NCBI GenBank assembly: GCA_035571275.1
Contig: DATMKQ010000433.1
Span: 1-8,293 of the forward strand
Length of the DNA stretch: 8,293 bases
Direction of reading: 5' to 3'
From: Trebonia sp035571275
GTDB taxonomy: Bacteria > Actinomycetota > Actinomycetes > Streptosporangiales > Streptosporangiaceae
The notes under the pieces: generated by a model
Told to the model about the DNA's origin: nothing
The model's database searches: none
Seen by the model: only the letters and a program-made list of their open reading frames with translations
Position numbers and translations under genes: made by a program
Shown: positions 1 to 5,913 of the stretch, piece by piece
How the letters are laid out: every line of letters starts with the position of its first letter
How positions within the stretch are numbered: position 1 is the stretch's first letter

Positions 1-551
1 CCGCGGCGGCGCGGAGTGAGGACGCCGCGCGCGAGCGGGCCGCCACCGCGGAGATCATCCGGGCCGCCCGGCACGCCCGCTGGCTGGCGCTGCAGGAGAC
101 CGCCGTCCCGCTGGACGCCGAGCTGGCGGCGCAGACGGCTGACCCGGGCGACACGCAGGTGCGCGTCAGGTGCGCGATCCAGGCGGCCCGGCTGCGCCGG
201 CTGCTGGCCGAGGGCGATGAGGTACCGGGATCGCTGGTGCACGAACTGCACGCGAGCGCCGATGTGGCCGAGCGGCGCGGGGTCGCCGTCGAGATCGAGA
301 CGGCCGGGCCGCTGCCGCAGGTGCCCGGCCCGGCCCGGCGGGTGATCACCGACGCCGCCATCGCGATCCTGACCGCGGCGCGCAGCCAGGCGCGGATCAC
401 CCTGGCGTCGGTGACCGCGGGAATCGCCGTCAGCTTCGTCGCCGATACCGGCGCGGTCGTCCGGCTGCCCGCGGTCGGCGCGGGGGTTGCCATCGAACAG
501 CAGCAAGACGACGGCATGCTCTGGGCGGAGGCGCGATGGAACAGCCAGTAA
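1..551 (+). CDS. Degenerate sensor histidine kinase-like protein, C-terminal part (5' end outside window)
   Basis: The reading frame is open from base 3 to the TAA at 549-551 and gives 182 residues with strong GC bias at third positions; its start lies upstream of the window. An alpha-helical stretch rich in Ala, Arg and Glu (about residues 10-75) resembles the dimerisation helices of NarL-partner kinases. It is followed by an alpha/beta region (about 90-165) with the layout of a HATPase_c domain. The catalytic features are missing: where an E-x-x-x-H-D phosphoacceptor would be expected there is LALQETAVP, the N-box segment reads ITDAAIAILTAAR without the usual Asn, and only a weak VADTG recalls the G1 box. 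It therefore looks like a pseudokinase or ligand-sensing partner rather than an active kinase. It overlaps the next gene by 16 bp, so the two are probably translationally coupled. The family assignment is inference from layout and neighbour; the reading frame itself is secure. Confidence 0.62.
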   Translation, partial: AAARSEDAARERAATAEIIRAARHARWLALQETAVPLDAELAAQTADPGDTQVRVRCAIQAARLRRLLAEGDEVPGSLVHELHASADVAERRGVAVEIETAGPLPQVPGPARRVITDAAIAILTAARSQARITLASVTAGIAVSFVADTGAVVRLPAVGAGVAIEQQQDDGMLWAEARWNSQ

Positions 552-1249
552 CCGTGGCGATCATCGAAGACCATCCGGTCGTGGCCGAGGGGGTGGCGTC
601 CTGGATCCGTTCGGATCCCGGGGAGCGGGTACGGCTGGTGCAAACGGCGCGCGACCTGGCCGCGCTGCGCGCCGTGCCAGGGTCGCCGGCCGACGTGGTC
701 ATCTTGGACCTGGAACTGTCCGGCGAGCTGGTCACCTCGCAGATCCCCGGGCTGGTGGCAACCGGATACCGGGTCGTGGCCTTCTCCGGGCACAGCGATC
801 CGGCGATCGTGATGGAGACGCTTGACAACGGCGCGCACGCCTACGTGTCCAAGGAGGAGGGCCGCGACCATCTGGTCGAGGCCGTGCTGGCGGCCGCCAC
901 CGACCGGCCGTACATGACCCGTTCGCAAGCCAGGGCGATGCTCGCCGACCAGCGACCGGCTCGGCCCACGCTGTCGGAACAAGAGCGGCAGGCGCTGCTG
1001 CTGTGGTTCCAGGGTATGTCGAAAGCATCGGTCGGGCGGCGCATGGCGATCAGCGAGAACACGGTCCGGCAATACATCAGCCGCGCGCGCGCCAAGTACG
1101 CGGCCACGGGGCGGACCGCGCCGAGCAAGGACGCGCTGCTCGCCCGCGCCATCGAGGACGGCGTGATCAAGCCGGGCGAGATCATTCCTTACACGTCTTT
1201 CGCGCGCGCCGCGGCCGATCGCCCCAGCCTGGGTTCCCCGGGCCGGTGA
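536..1249 (+). CDS. NarL/FixJ-type response regulator transcription factor (LuxR C-terminal HTH)
   Basis: This is a 237-residue cytoplasmic DNA-binding response regulator. The receiver domain (about residues 5-120) keeps the acidic pair E11-D12, the phosphoacceptor D58 at the end of the VVILDLEL strand, the hydroxyl residue S84 (AFSGH) and the conserved K106 (YVSKEEG), so it can in principle be phosphorylated. The LuxR-type helix-turn-helix spans about 146-193, from LSEQERQALL through ISENTVRQYISRARAKY. The ATG lies inside the upstream kinase-like gene with a 16-bp overlap, the usual arrangement of a two-component pair. That partner lacks catalytic motifs, so the phosphate donor may be another kinase or acetyl phosphate. 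A tail of about 35 residues after the HTH has no recognised domain. Targets cannot be told from the sequence. The stop codon lies in the loop of a GC-rich hairpin. Confidence 0.93.
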   Translation: MEQPVTVAIIEDHPVVAEGVASWIRSDPGERVRLVQTARDLAALRAVPGSPADVVILDLELSGELVTSQIPGLVATGYRVVAFSGHSDPAIVMETLDNGAHAYVSKEEGRDHLVEAVLAAATDRPYMTRSQARAMLADQRPARPTLSEQERQALLLWFQGMSKASVGRRMAISENTVRQYISRARAKYAATGRTAPSKDALLARAIEDGVIKPGEIIPYTSFARAAADRPSLGSPGR

Positions 1250-1268
1250 TGGCCCGGGACACCCAAGC
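1227..1268 (+). terminator. GC-rich hairpin at the response-regulator stop codon
   Basis: An 8-bp perfect stem, CCCGGGCC (1237-1244) with GGCCCGGG (1251-1258), encloses a 6-nt loop that holds the TGA stop. A further GGGT/ACCC pairing (1231-1234 with 1261-1264) and partial outer pairs extend it. There is no T run, which is common for actinobacterial terminators. It could equally act as an mRNA-stabilising 3' end. The structure is visible; its role is inferred. Confidence 0.5.
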
Positions 1269-1325
1269 CCCCCCCGGAGCCACCAGGCGAATCGGCCGCA
1301 GCCGACGCCAGGCTGCATGACCGGC

Positions 1326-1359
1326 GCCGTGCGTCATCAGTCCTTGACTGGCGCACGGC
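1326..1359. terminator. Two-part stem-loop in the 1250-1465 intergenic region, candidate intrinsic terminator
   Basis: GCCGTGCG (1326-1333) pairs perfectly with CGCACGGC (1352-1359). Inside it, CAGTC (1338-1342) pairs with GACTG (1346-1350) around a CTT loop, for 13 base pairs with a small internal asymmetry. Downstream on the plus strand comes the T-rich stretch TAGTCTTCTCGATT. It lies between the plus-strand regulator and the convergent cobC, so it may stop transcription from both sides. The rest of 1250-1465 shows no gene; it contains only a repeated ATCGGGTG (1399-1406 and 1423-1430) and the 8-bp palindrome GTCATGAC (1386-1393). Confidence 0.6.
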
Positions 1360-1465
1360 TAGTCTTCTCGATTAGGGGCGACCCTGTCATGACGCCCGAT
1401 CGGGTGACACGATCCCGTCAGTATCGGGTGCCGGGTGTTGCTATGACACTCGCGCGAACACCGTT

Positions 1466-2482
1466 TCAGGCCGGCCGGCGAACCGCGTCGGCGAGCGCCG
1501 CCGTGAACAGGTCGGATGTTCCGGTGTCCCGGACGGCGACGCGGATCCAGCCCGGGCCGAGGCCGGGGAACGTCTCGCCGCGCCGGACCGCGAAGCCCCG
1601 GCGCAGCAGCCGGGCGCGTATGTCCGCGATCCGGGTGTCAAGCAGCACGAACGACGCCGCCGCGGCCGGCCCGACCCGGATCTCGCGGGTTTCGTCCAGG
1701 CGGCGCAGCAGGTGCGCGCGCTCCGCCGCGAGCCCGACGGCCCACTCCCGCACTTCGCGTAGCGCGGACGGGGACGCGGTGGCGACGCACGCCGTCAGCG
1801 CCGGCGCGGACACGGCCCACAGCGGCTGCGCGGCCGCCAGCCGGCGGACGGTGTCCGGGGCGGCGAGCAGATAGCCGACCCGCAGGCCGGCCAGCCCCCA
1901 GGCCTTGGTGAGGCTGCGAATCACGACGAGCCCGCTCAGGTCGTGGCCGGCGAGCGACTCGTGCTCTCCCGGCAGGCAGTCGGCGAACGCCTCATCGACG
2001 ACGACGATCCGGTCCGGCCGGATCAGCTGAAGCAGCGCCGCACGCGGGTGCGCCACGGAGGTCGGGTTGGTGGGGTTGCCGACGAGGACGAGGTCCGCGT
2101 CGGCCGGCACCAGTTCCGGGTCAAGGACGAACGGGAACGGCAGCACTACCCGGTGCACCTGGTGTCCGGCGGCGCGCAGCGCGGCCTCCGGCTCGGTGAA
2201 CTGCGGGTGCACGACGACCGCGTGCCGGGGCCGCAGCGCCCGCGCTAGCAGCACGAACGCCTCGGCCGCGCCCGCCGTGAGCAAGATCTCGTCCCTGGCA
2301 CGACCATGGCGGGCCGCCACGGCGGCGACCGCCTTGCGCTGGTCGGGGTAGGCGGTCAGATCGGTGCCCCGGATGCGGTCCGCGAGCCACCGCGGCGTCC
2401 CGCCCGTCCGCACGTTGACCGCCAGGTCGACAAGGCCGGGAACGAGGTCCGCGTCACCGTGGTGGGACAGGTCGATGCTCAA
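1466..2482 (-). CDS. cobC: Rv2231c-type CobC, PLP-dependent threonine-phosphate decarboxylase of cobalamin synthesis
   Basis: This is a fold-type I PLP enzyme of the histidinol-phosphate aminotransferase/CobD-decarboxylase group. Its expected product is (R)-1-amino-2-propanol phosphate, made from L-threonine phosphate, the linker used by the neighbouring CobD synthase. Visible motifs in order: HHGDADLVPGLVDLAVNV at the N-terminus, GAAEAFVLL (cofactor phosphate region), NPTNPTS, VVDEAFAD with the PLP-pyridine Asp, and SLTKAWGLAGLRVGY, whose Lys is residue 193 counted from TTG 2482 and forms the Schiff base. GWIRVAVRD supplies the C-terminal substrate-carboxylate Arg. I chose TTG 2482 (338 residues) because homologues begin close to the HHGDA motif. 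A frame extension to TTG 2533 adds 17 Arg/Ala/Ser-rich residues with no clear ribosome site. The gene is divergent from cobD. The family is secure; decarboxylase rather than aminotransferase activity is inferred from the cobalamin context. Confidence 0.88.
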   Translation of the reverse strand: MSIDLSHHGDADLVPGLVDLAVNVRTGGTPRWLADRIRGTDLTAYPDQRKAVAAVAARHGRARDEILLTAGAAEAFVLLARALRPRHAVVVHPQFTEPEAALRAAGHQVHRVVLPFPFVLDPELVPADADLVLVGNPTNPTSVAHPRAALLQLIRPDRIVVVDEAFADCLPGEHESLAGHDLSGLVVIRSLTKAWGLAGLRVGYLLAAPDTVRRLAAAQPLWAVSAPALTACVATASPSALREVREWAVGLAAERAHLLRRLDETREIRVGPAAAASFVLLDTRIADIRARLLRRGFAVRRGETFPGLGPGWIRVAVRDTGTSDLFTAALADAVRRPA

Positions 2483-2526
2483 CCGTGCGCCTGGTAGCCG
2501 GGCCGCTGAGCGGGAAGCAGAAGCAC

Positions 2527-2542
2527 GTGGCAACTATGCCAC
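2527..2542. promoter_or_regulatory. 6-4-6 inverted repeat between divergent cobC and cobD, candidate operator
   Basis: GTGGCA (2527-2532) and TGCCAC (2537-2542) form a perfect dyad with a 4-base ACTA spacer. It lies about 27-42 bases upstream of the proposed cobD start and just downstream, in the minus direction, of a TTGACA (2549-2544) that could be a -35 for cobC. No convincing -10 follows at the right distance for cobC. The symmetry is directly visible; a shared repressor site is inference. Confidence 0.4.
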
Positions 2543-2555
2543 CTGTCAATCTGGC

Positions 2556-2571
2556 TACTCTGGTGCGCGTG
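2556..2571 (+). promoter_or_regulatory. Leaderless -10 element and GTG start of cobD
   Basis: TACTCT (2556-2561) fits the actinobacterial TAnnnT -10 pattern and is followed by exactly 7 nt before GTG 2569. Transcription starting at that G would give a leaderless mRNA. No Shine-Dalgarno sequence precedes the gene and no clear -35 is seen. This spacing is the reason for choosing GTG 2569 over GTG 2563 or the upstream GTG 2485. Confidence 0.55.
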
Positions 2572-3525
2572 CCAGTACGTCCCCGGTTCAACGCCCGCGC
2601 CACGGCCCTCGGGCTGCTCGCGGGGGTCGCGCTCGACCGGGTCGCAGGGGATCCGCGACGCGGCCATCCGGTCGCCCTGTTCGGCACGGCGGCCGCGAGC
2701 CTGGAAGCCAGGTTGTGGCGCGATGACCGCGCCGCCGGGACCGTCTACGCCGTGCTGCTCATCGCCGCGGCCGCGGCCCTCGGCCTGCTGCCCCGCCGCC
2801 TGCCCGCACCGTGGCTGGCGGCCGCGACCGCCCTCGGCACGTGGACCGTCCTCGGCTCGCGCTCACTGTCCGCCGAGGCCGATGCCGTCGCCGCGCACCT
2901 GCGGCGAGGCGACCTGGCCGCCGCTCGTGAGCAGCTCACCCATCTCGTCGGCCGCCGCACGGACACCCTCGACGCGGCGGAGATCGCGCGGGCGACCGTC
3001 GAGTCGGTGGCGGAGAACACGTCCGACGCGGTGGTCGCGCCGCTGCTGTGGGGCGCGGTCGCCGGGCTGCCCGGCCTGCTCGCGTACCGGGCGGTGAACA
3101 CGCTCGACGCGATGGTCGGTCATCACAGTCCTCGTTATGAGAACTTCGGCTGGGCGTCCGCCCGAACCGACGACGTCGCCAACTACCTGCCCGCCCGGCT
3201 GACGGCAGCGCTCACGGCCGTCGTCGCGCCCGTGGCGGGCGGCAGCGGGCGCGGCGCGCTGGCGGTGGCCCGCGTGGACGGGCGCCGCCACCCGAGCCCT
3301 AACGCGGGGATGCCCGAGGCGGCCTTCGCCGGCGCGCTCGGCGTGCGGCTGGGCGGACGCAATGACTACGGGTCGCATGTCGAGGACCGTCCGGTGCTGG
3401 GCGGCGACGGGCGTGCGCCGCGTGTCCACGACATCGCTCGCGCCGCGAGGCTGAGCCGCGCGGTCGCCGTCGCGGCGGCGGTGGCGTGCGCCGCCCTCGC
3501 CGCGGCACGGGGGCGGCGGGGATAA
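2569..3525 (+). CDS. cobD: Adenosylcobinamide-phosphate synthase CbiB/CobD
   Basis: This integral-membrane enzyme joins adenosylcobyric acid to aminopropanol (phosphate), giving adenosylcobinamide (phosphate). From GTG 2569 it has 318 residues, the usual family length. Signatures: LDRVAGDPRRGHPV near the N-terminus, SVAENTSDAVVAPLLW (ENTSD at 149-153), YRAVNTLDAMVGHH (NTLD from 177) with the following RYENFGWASARTDDVANYLPAR, and SPNAGMPEAAFAGALGVRL (243-261). Hydrophobic segments rich in Ala/Leu/Val lie at about 12-20, 57-100, 160-176, 210-225 and the extreme C-terminus. Its stop TAA is the first codon of an 18-bp tandem repeat that also carries the cobQ start, so the two genes are almost contiguous. 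It is divergent from cobC, which makes its co-substrate. A longer form from GTG 2485 would overlap the 5' end of cobC and adds sequence unlike the family, so I reject it. Confidence 0.93.
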   Translation: MPVRPRFNARATALGLLAGVALDRVAGDPRRGHPVALFGTAAASLEARLWRDDRAAGTVYAVLLIAAAAALGLLPRRLPAPWLAAATALGTWTVLGSRSLSAEADAVAAHLRRGDLAAAREQLTHLVGRRTDTLDAAEIARATVESVAENTSDAVVAPLLWGAVAGLPGLLAYRAVNTLDAMVGHHSPRYENFGWASARTDDVANYLPARLTAALTAVVAPVAGGSGRGALAVARVDGRRHPSPNAGMPEAAFAGALGVRLGGRNDYGSHVEDRPVLGGDGRAPRVHDIARAARLSRAVAVAAAVACAALAAARGRRG

Positions 3526-3558
3526 CGTTGGCCCGGTGAATAACGTTGGCCCGGTGAA
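3523..3558 (+). repeat. Exact 18-bp tandem duplication carrying a -10 hexamer and the cobQ GTG start
   Basis: TAACGTTGGCCCGGTGAA occurs twice head to tail, at 3523-3540 and 3541-3558, with no mismatch. Each copy contains TAACGT (TAnnnT), then 7 nt (TGGCCCG), then GTG: the same leaderless layout as cobD. The first TAA is the cobD stop codon. The unit is 18 bp, so both GTG codons (3536 and 3554) are in frame with cobQ. The repeat is certain; its promoter meaning is inferred. Confidence 0.85.
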
Positions 3559-5047
3559 AGGTGCGCTTCTGGTCGCCGGGACGTCGTCGGACGCTGGCAA
3601 GACGGTCCTGGTCGCGGGGCTGTGCCGGTGGCTGGCCAGGCAAGGCGTGCGGGTAGCGCCGTTCAAGGCGCAGAACATGGCGCTGAATTCCGCGGTCACC
3701 GCCGACGGCGCGGAGATCGGGCGCGCCCAGGCGATGCAGGCCGCGGCGGCTTGTGTCGAGCCCGAGGCGGCCATGAACCCCGTGCTGCTCAAGCCGGGCA
3801 GCGAGACCCGCAGCCAGGTGGTGCTGCTCGGAAAGCCGGTCGCCGAGACCGGCGCCCTCGACTACCAGGACCTCAAGCCGATGCTGGCCGAGGCCGTCAC
3901 GGCCAGTCTCGCGGACCTGCGCCGCCGGTTCGACGTGGTCCTCTGCGAGGGCGCGGGCAGCCCGGCCGAGATCAACCTGCGGCACCGCGACATCGCCAAC
4001 ATGGGCCTGGCCCGGACGGCGGACCTGCCGGTCATCGTCGTCGGGGACATCGACAGGGGCGGCCTGCTCGCCGCCCTGTACGGCACGCTCGCGGTGCTCG
4101 AACCCGCCGACCAACGGCACATCGCCGGTTTCGTCGTCAACAAGTTCCGCGGCGACCTCCGGCTGCTCGCCCCGGGCCTCGACATGCTGCGGTCGATGAC
4201 CGGCCGGCCCACGCTCGGGGTGCTCCCCTGGCGCGAGGACCTGTGGCTCGACGCCGAGGACTCCCTCGACCTCGATTCCCGGCCCCGCGCCGCCCGGCCG
4301 CCGCACGGCGCGGACACGCTGCGGATCGCGGTCATCCGGCTGCCCCGGATGTCCAACGTCACTGACGTTGACCCGCTCGCGGCCGAGCCCGGCGTCATCG
4401 TCGACCTCGCGACCACCCCGGCGCAGCTGGACGGCGCCGACCTGGTGATCCTGCCGGGGACCCGGGCCACGGTCAGCGACCTGGGCTGGCTGCGCGAGGC
4501 TGGCCTGGCCGCCGCCATCGGCGACCGCGCCGCGCGCGGCCGCCCGGTGCTCGGCATCTGCGGCGGCTACCAGATGCTCGCCCGCGAGATCACTGACGAC
4601 GTGGAAAGCCGGGCAGGGACGGTGGACGGGCTCGGCCTGCTGCCCGCTCGCGTCCGGTTCACCGCCGCCAAGACGCTGGCCCGGCCGTCGGGAACCGCGC
4701 TCGGCGAGCCTGTCGGCGGATACGAGATCCACCACGGCATCGTCACGGCGGACGGCGGCGAGCCCTTCCTCGACGGCTGCGAAACGGGGTCCGTCCGCGG
4801 CACCACCTGGCACGGCGTCTTCGAGAACGACGCCTTCCGGCGCGCGTTCCTGCGCGACCTGGCCGCCCGCGCCGGCCGCGACTTCACCCCCGCACCTGAT
4901 GTGAGCTTCGCCGCCGTCAGGGAGCGCCGCTACGACGTGCTCGCCGACATGATCGGCTCGCACCTGGACACCGGCGCCCTGGCCGGCCTCATCGCCTGCG
5001 GCGTCCCGGCGGGGCTGCCCACCGTGGTCAGCGGTCTGGCCGGGTGA
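3536..5047 (+). CDS. cobQ: Cobyric acid synthase (glutamine-hydrolysing) CobQ/CbiP
   Basis: This cytoplasmic enzyme amidates adenosylcobyrinic acid a,c-diamide at four side chains, using glutamine and ATP, to give adenosylcobyric acid, the substrate of the upstream CobD. From GTG 3536 it has 503 residues, normal for the family. The N-terminal dethiobiotin-synthetase-like ATPase domain has the P-loop GTSSDAGKT (15-23), KAQNMALNS, and CEGAGSPAEINLRHRDIANM. The C-terminal class I glutamine amidotransferase domain has ILPGTRATVSDLGWLR, the nucleophile C342 in LGICGGYQML, YEIHHG (396-401), and H426 in TTWHGVFEND as the catalytic His. No ribosome-binding site is evident. Because the start module is duplicated, GTG 3554 (497 residues, beginning MKGALLVAG) is equally possible and may be the ancestral start; the upper start adds NNVGPV. 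All key residues are present, so the enzyme should be active. Confidence 0.95.
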   Translation: MNNVGPVKGALLVAGTSSDAGKTVLVAGLCRWLARQGVRVAPFKAQNMALNSAVTADGAEIGRAQAMQAAAACVEPEAAMNPVLLKPGSETRSQVVLLGKPVAETGALDYQDLKPMLAEAVTASLADLRRRFDVVLCEGAGSPAEINLRHRDIANMGLARTADLPVIVVGDIDRGGLLAALYGTLAVLEPADQRHIAGFVVNKFRGDLRLLAPGLDMLRSMTGRPTLGVLPWREDLWLDAEDSLDLDSRPRAARPPHGADTLRIAVIRLPRMSNVTDVDPLAAEPGVIVDLATTPAQLDGADLVILPGTRATVSDLGWLREAGLAAAIGDRAARGRPVLGICGGYQMLAREITDDVESRAGTVDGLGLLPARVRFTAAKTLARPSGTALGEPVGGYEIHHGIVTADGGEPFLDGCETGSVRGTTWHGVFENDAFRRAFLRDLAARAGRDFTPAPDVSFAAVRERRYDVLADMIGSHLDTGALAGLIACGVPAGLPTVVSGLAG

Positions 5048-5052
5048 AGCGT

Positions 5053-5067
5053 TACCGTGACCGCATG
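5053..5067 (+). promoter_or_regulatory. Leaderless -10 element and ATG start of the GNAT gene
   Basis: TACCGT (5053-5058) is followed by 6 nt and ATG 5065, matching the TAnnnT-N6/7-start layout seen at cobD, cobQ and arsR. No Shine-Dalgarno sequence and no clear -35 are seen. It starts six bases after the cobQ stop. Confidence 0.5.
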
Positions 5068-5571
5068 CCGATCATCGCACTACGCCCAGTCGAAGATGGC
5101 GACCTAGACGAGCTGTTCGATCAGATGCGCGATCCCGAAGCGGTGTGGATGGCCGCCTTCACCGCTGAGGACCCCGATGACAGGAGCGCCTTCGACGCTC
5201 ACATGGCAAGGGTGAGAAACTCGCCCGACATTACGATGCGGGCCGTAACCAGCGACGGGCGGCTCGTCGGCAGCATCGCCAGCTTTGTGTCCGGGGACCA
5301 GACCGAGGTCACCTACTGGATCAGCCGCCCGGCCTGGGGACGCGGCATCGCCAGCCAGGCCCTGGCGCTCCTGCTCAGGCTTGTCCCTGCCCGGCCGCTG
5401 CACGCGCGGGCGGCCAGCGACAACACCGCCTCGCTCAGAGTCCTCCAGAAAGCGGGGTTCAACGTCATCGGAACAGAGAACTCCTACGCCACCGGGCGAC
5501 AGGGCGTTATCGAGGAAACCATCCTCCGGCTGGAGGCTTTACATATGCCGATATCGGAATATGATGGCTAG
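5065..5571 (+). CDS. GNAT-family N-acetyltransferase (RimJ/RimL-like, Acetyltransf_3)
   Basis: This 168-residue protein has the order of a GNAT acetyltransferase. It begins IALRPVEDGDLDELF, typical of the first strand and helix of RimJ/RimL-like members. It continues with a central strand pair (MRAVTSDGRLVGSIASF, about 58-74) and TYWISRPAWGRGIASQAL (83-100), the acetyl-CoA motif with R-G-x-A at 93-96. It ends with the family hallmark SDNTASLRVLQKAGFNVIG (118-136). The substrate (a ribosomal-protein N-terminus or a small amine) cannot be told. I chose ATG 5065 for its leaderless promoter; an in-frame GTG at 5044 would overlap the cobQ stop by 4 bp and add seven residues (MKRYRDR). The last codons contain the arsR promoter and operator, and the stop TAG abuts the arsR ATG. 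No link to cobalamin is apparent; adjacency looks incidental. Confidence 0.88.
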   Translation: MPIIALRPVEDGDLDELFDQMRDPEAVWMAAFTAEDPDDRSAFDAHMARVRNSPDITMRAVTSDGRLVGSIASFVSGDQTEVTYWISRPAWGRGIASQALALLLRLVPARPLHARAASDNTASLRVLQKAGFNVIGTENSYATGRQGVIEETILRLEALHMPISEYDG

Positions 5572-5574
5572 ATG
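5538..5574 (+). promoter_or_regulatory. arsR promoter with leaderless ATG
   Basis: A -35-like TTTACA (5538-5543), a 16-bp spacer and a -10 TATGAT (5560-5565) are followed by 6 nt and ATG 5572. This is the best sigma-70-type promoter in the window. There is no Shine-Dalgarno sequence before arsR, so transcription probably begins at the ATG. The promoter lies wholly inside the 3' end of the GNAT coding region. Confidence 0.7.
5542..5563. promoter_or_regulatory. 22-bp near-perfect palindrome in the arsR promoter spacer, candidate ArsR operator
   Basis: Ten of eleven base pairs are symmetric around the centre at 5552/5553. The core is CCGATATCGG (5548-5557), flanked by one mismatched pair (5547/5558) and ATAT arms, closed by C5542/G5563. 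It overlaps the -35, fills the spacer and enters the -10. A dimeric winged-helix repressor bound here would block transcription, the usual ArsR-family autoregulation. Symmetry and position are visible; the binding protein is inferred from the adjacent gene. Confidence 0.72.
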
Positions 5575-5913
5575 GCCCGCGCTTCCACGACATCGGATGT
5601 CTTCAACGCCATTGCCGAGGCTGACCGTCGCGACATCCTGGACGTGCTGAGGACAGGCGAGAAGGCGGTCGGGGAGATCGTGAACGACCTCTCGATGTCC
5701 CAGCCCCAGGTTTCAAAGCACCTGCGGGTGCTCAGCGAGGTGGGACTCGTCGAGTGCCGGGCGCAGGGGCGTCATCGGCTGTACCGCGTGGAACCCGCGC
5801 GCCTCCGGCCGTTGCACGACTGGCTGGCCAAGTACGAGCGGGCGTGGAATGACCGACTGGATCGGTTGGATGACTACCTCACGGAGCTACGAGAACAAGG
5901 AGAGCCGCGGTGA
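5572..5913 (+). CDS. ArsR-family winged-helix transcriptional repressor
   Basis: This 113-residue dimeric DNA-binding protein has a classic ArsR/SmtB layout. FNAIAEADRRDILDVLRTGEKAVGEIVNDLSMSQPQVSKHLRVLSEVGLVECRAQGRHRLYRV is the winged helix-turn-helix, broken down as: FNAIAEADRRDILDVL (11-26), VGEIVNDL (33-40), recognition helix SQPQVSKHLRVLSEVGL (43-59), and a beta wing at RAQGRHRLYRV (63-73). A C-terminal helix rich in Trp, Arg and Asp probably supports dimerisation. The only cysteine is C62, and the CxC metal motif of arsenic/cadmium sensors is absent, so it is probably of the non-metal, SdpR-like type often found beside AHSA1 proteins. ATG 5572 directly follows the GNAT stop and has its own promoter and operator. 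Its TGA overlaps the next gene's GTG by 4 bp (GTGA), indicating a two-gene operon. The effector is unknown. Confidence 0.93.
   Translation: MARASTTSDVFNAIAEADRRDILDVLRTGEKAVGEIVNDLSMSQPQVSKHLRVLSEVGLVECRAQGRHRLYRVEPARLRPLHDWLAKYERAWNDRLDRLDDYLTELREQGEPR

Noticed and set aside
1317..1911. Plus-strand open frames opposite the cobC 3' end.
   Set aside because: The products are Arg/Ser/Pro/Ala-rich antisense frames without motifs; the minus strand encodes the conserved CobC C-terminus here.
2485..2568. An extended cobD start at GTG 2485.
   Set aside because: It would overlap the 5' end of cobC, add 28 residues unlike the family, and ignore the -10 hexamer correctly spaced before GTG 2569.
2483..2568. 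A cobalamin riboswitch upstream of cobD or cobC.
   Set aside because: The gap is only 86 bp and shows neither a B12-box-like segment nor the multi-helix layout; a full B12 riboswitch is about 200 nt.
3299..4963. A 554-codon open frame on the minus strand opposite cobQ.
   Set aside because: It is the antisense shadow of cobQ in GC-rich DNA. Its product is a low-complexity string of Arg, Gly, Ala, Asp and Val with no motif, while the plus strand carries every CobQ signature.
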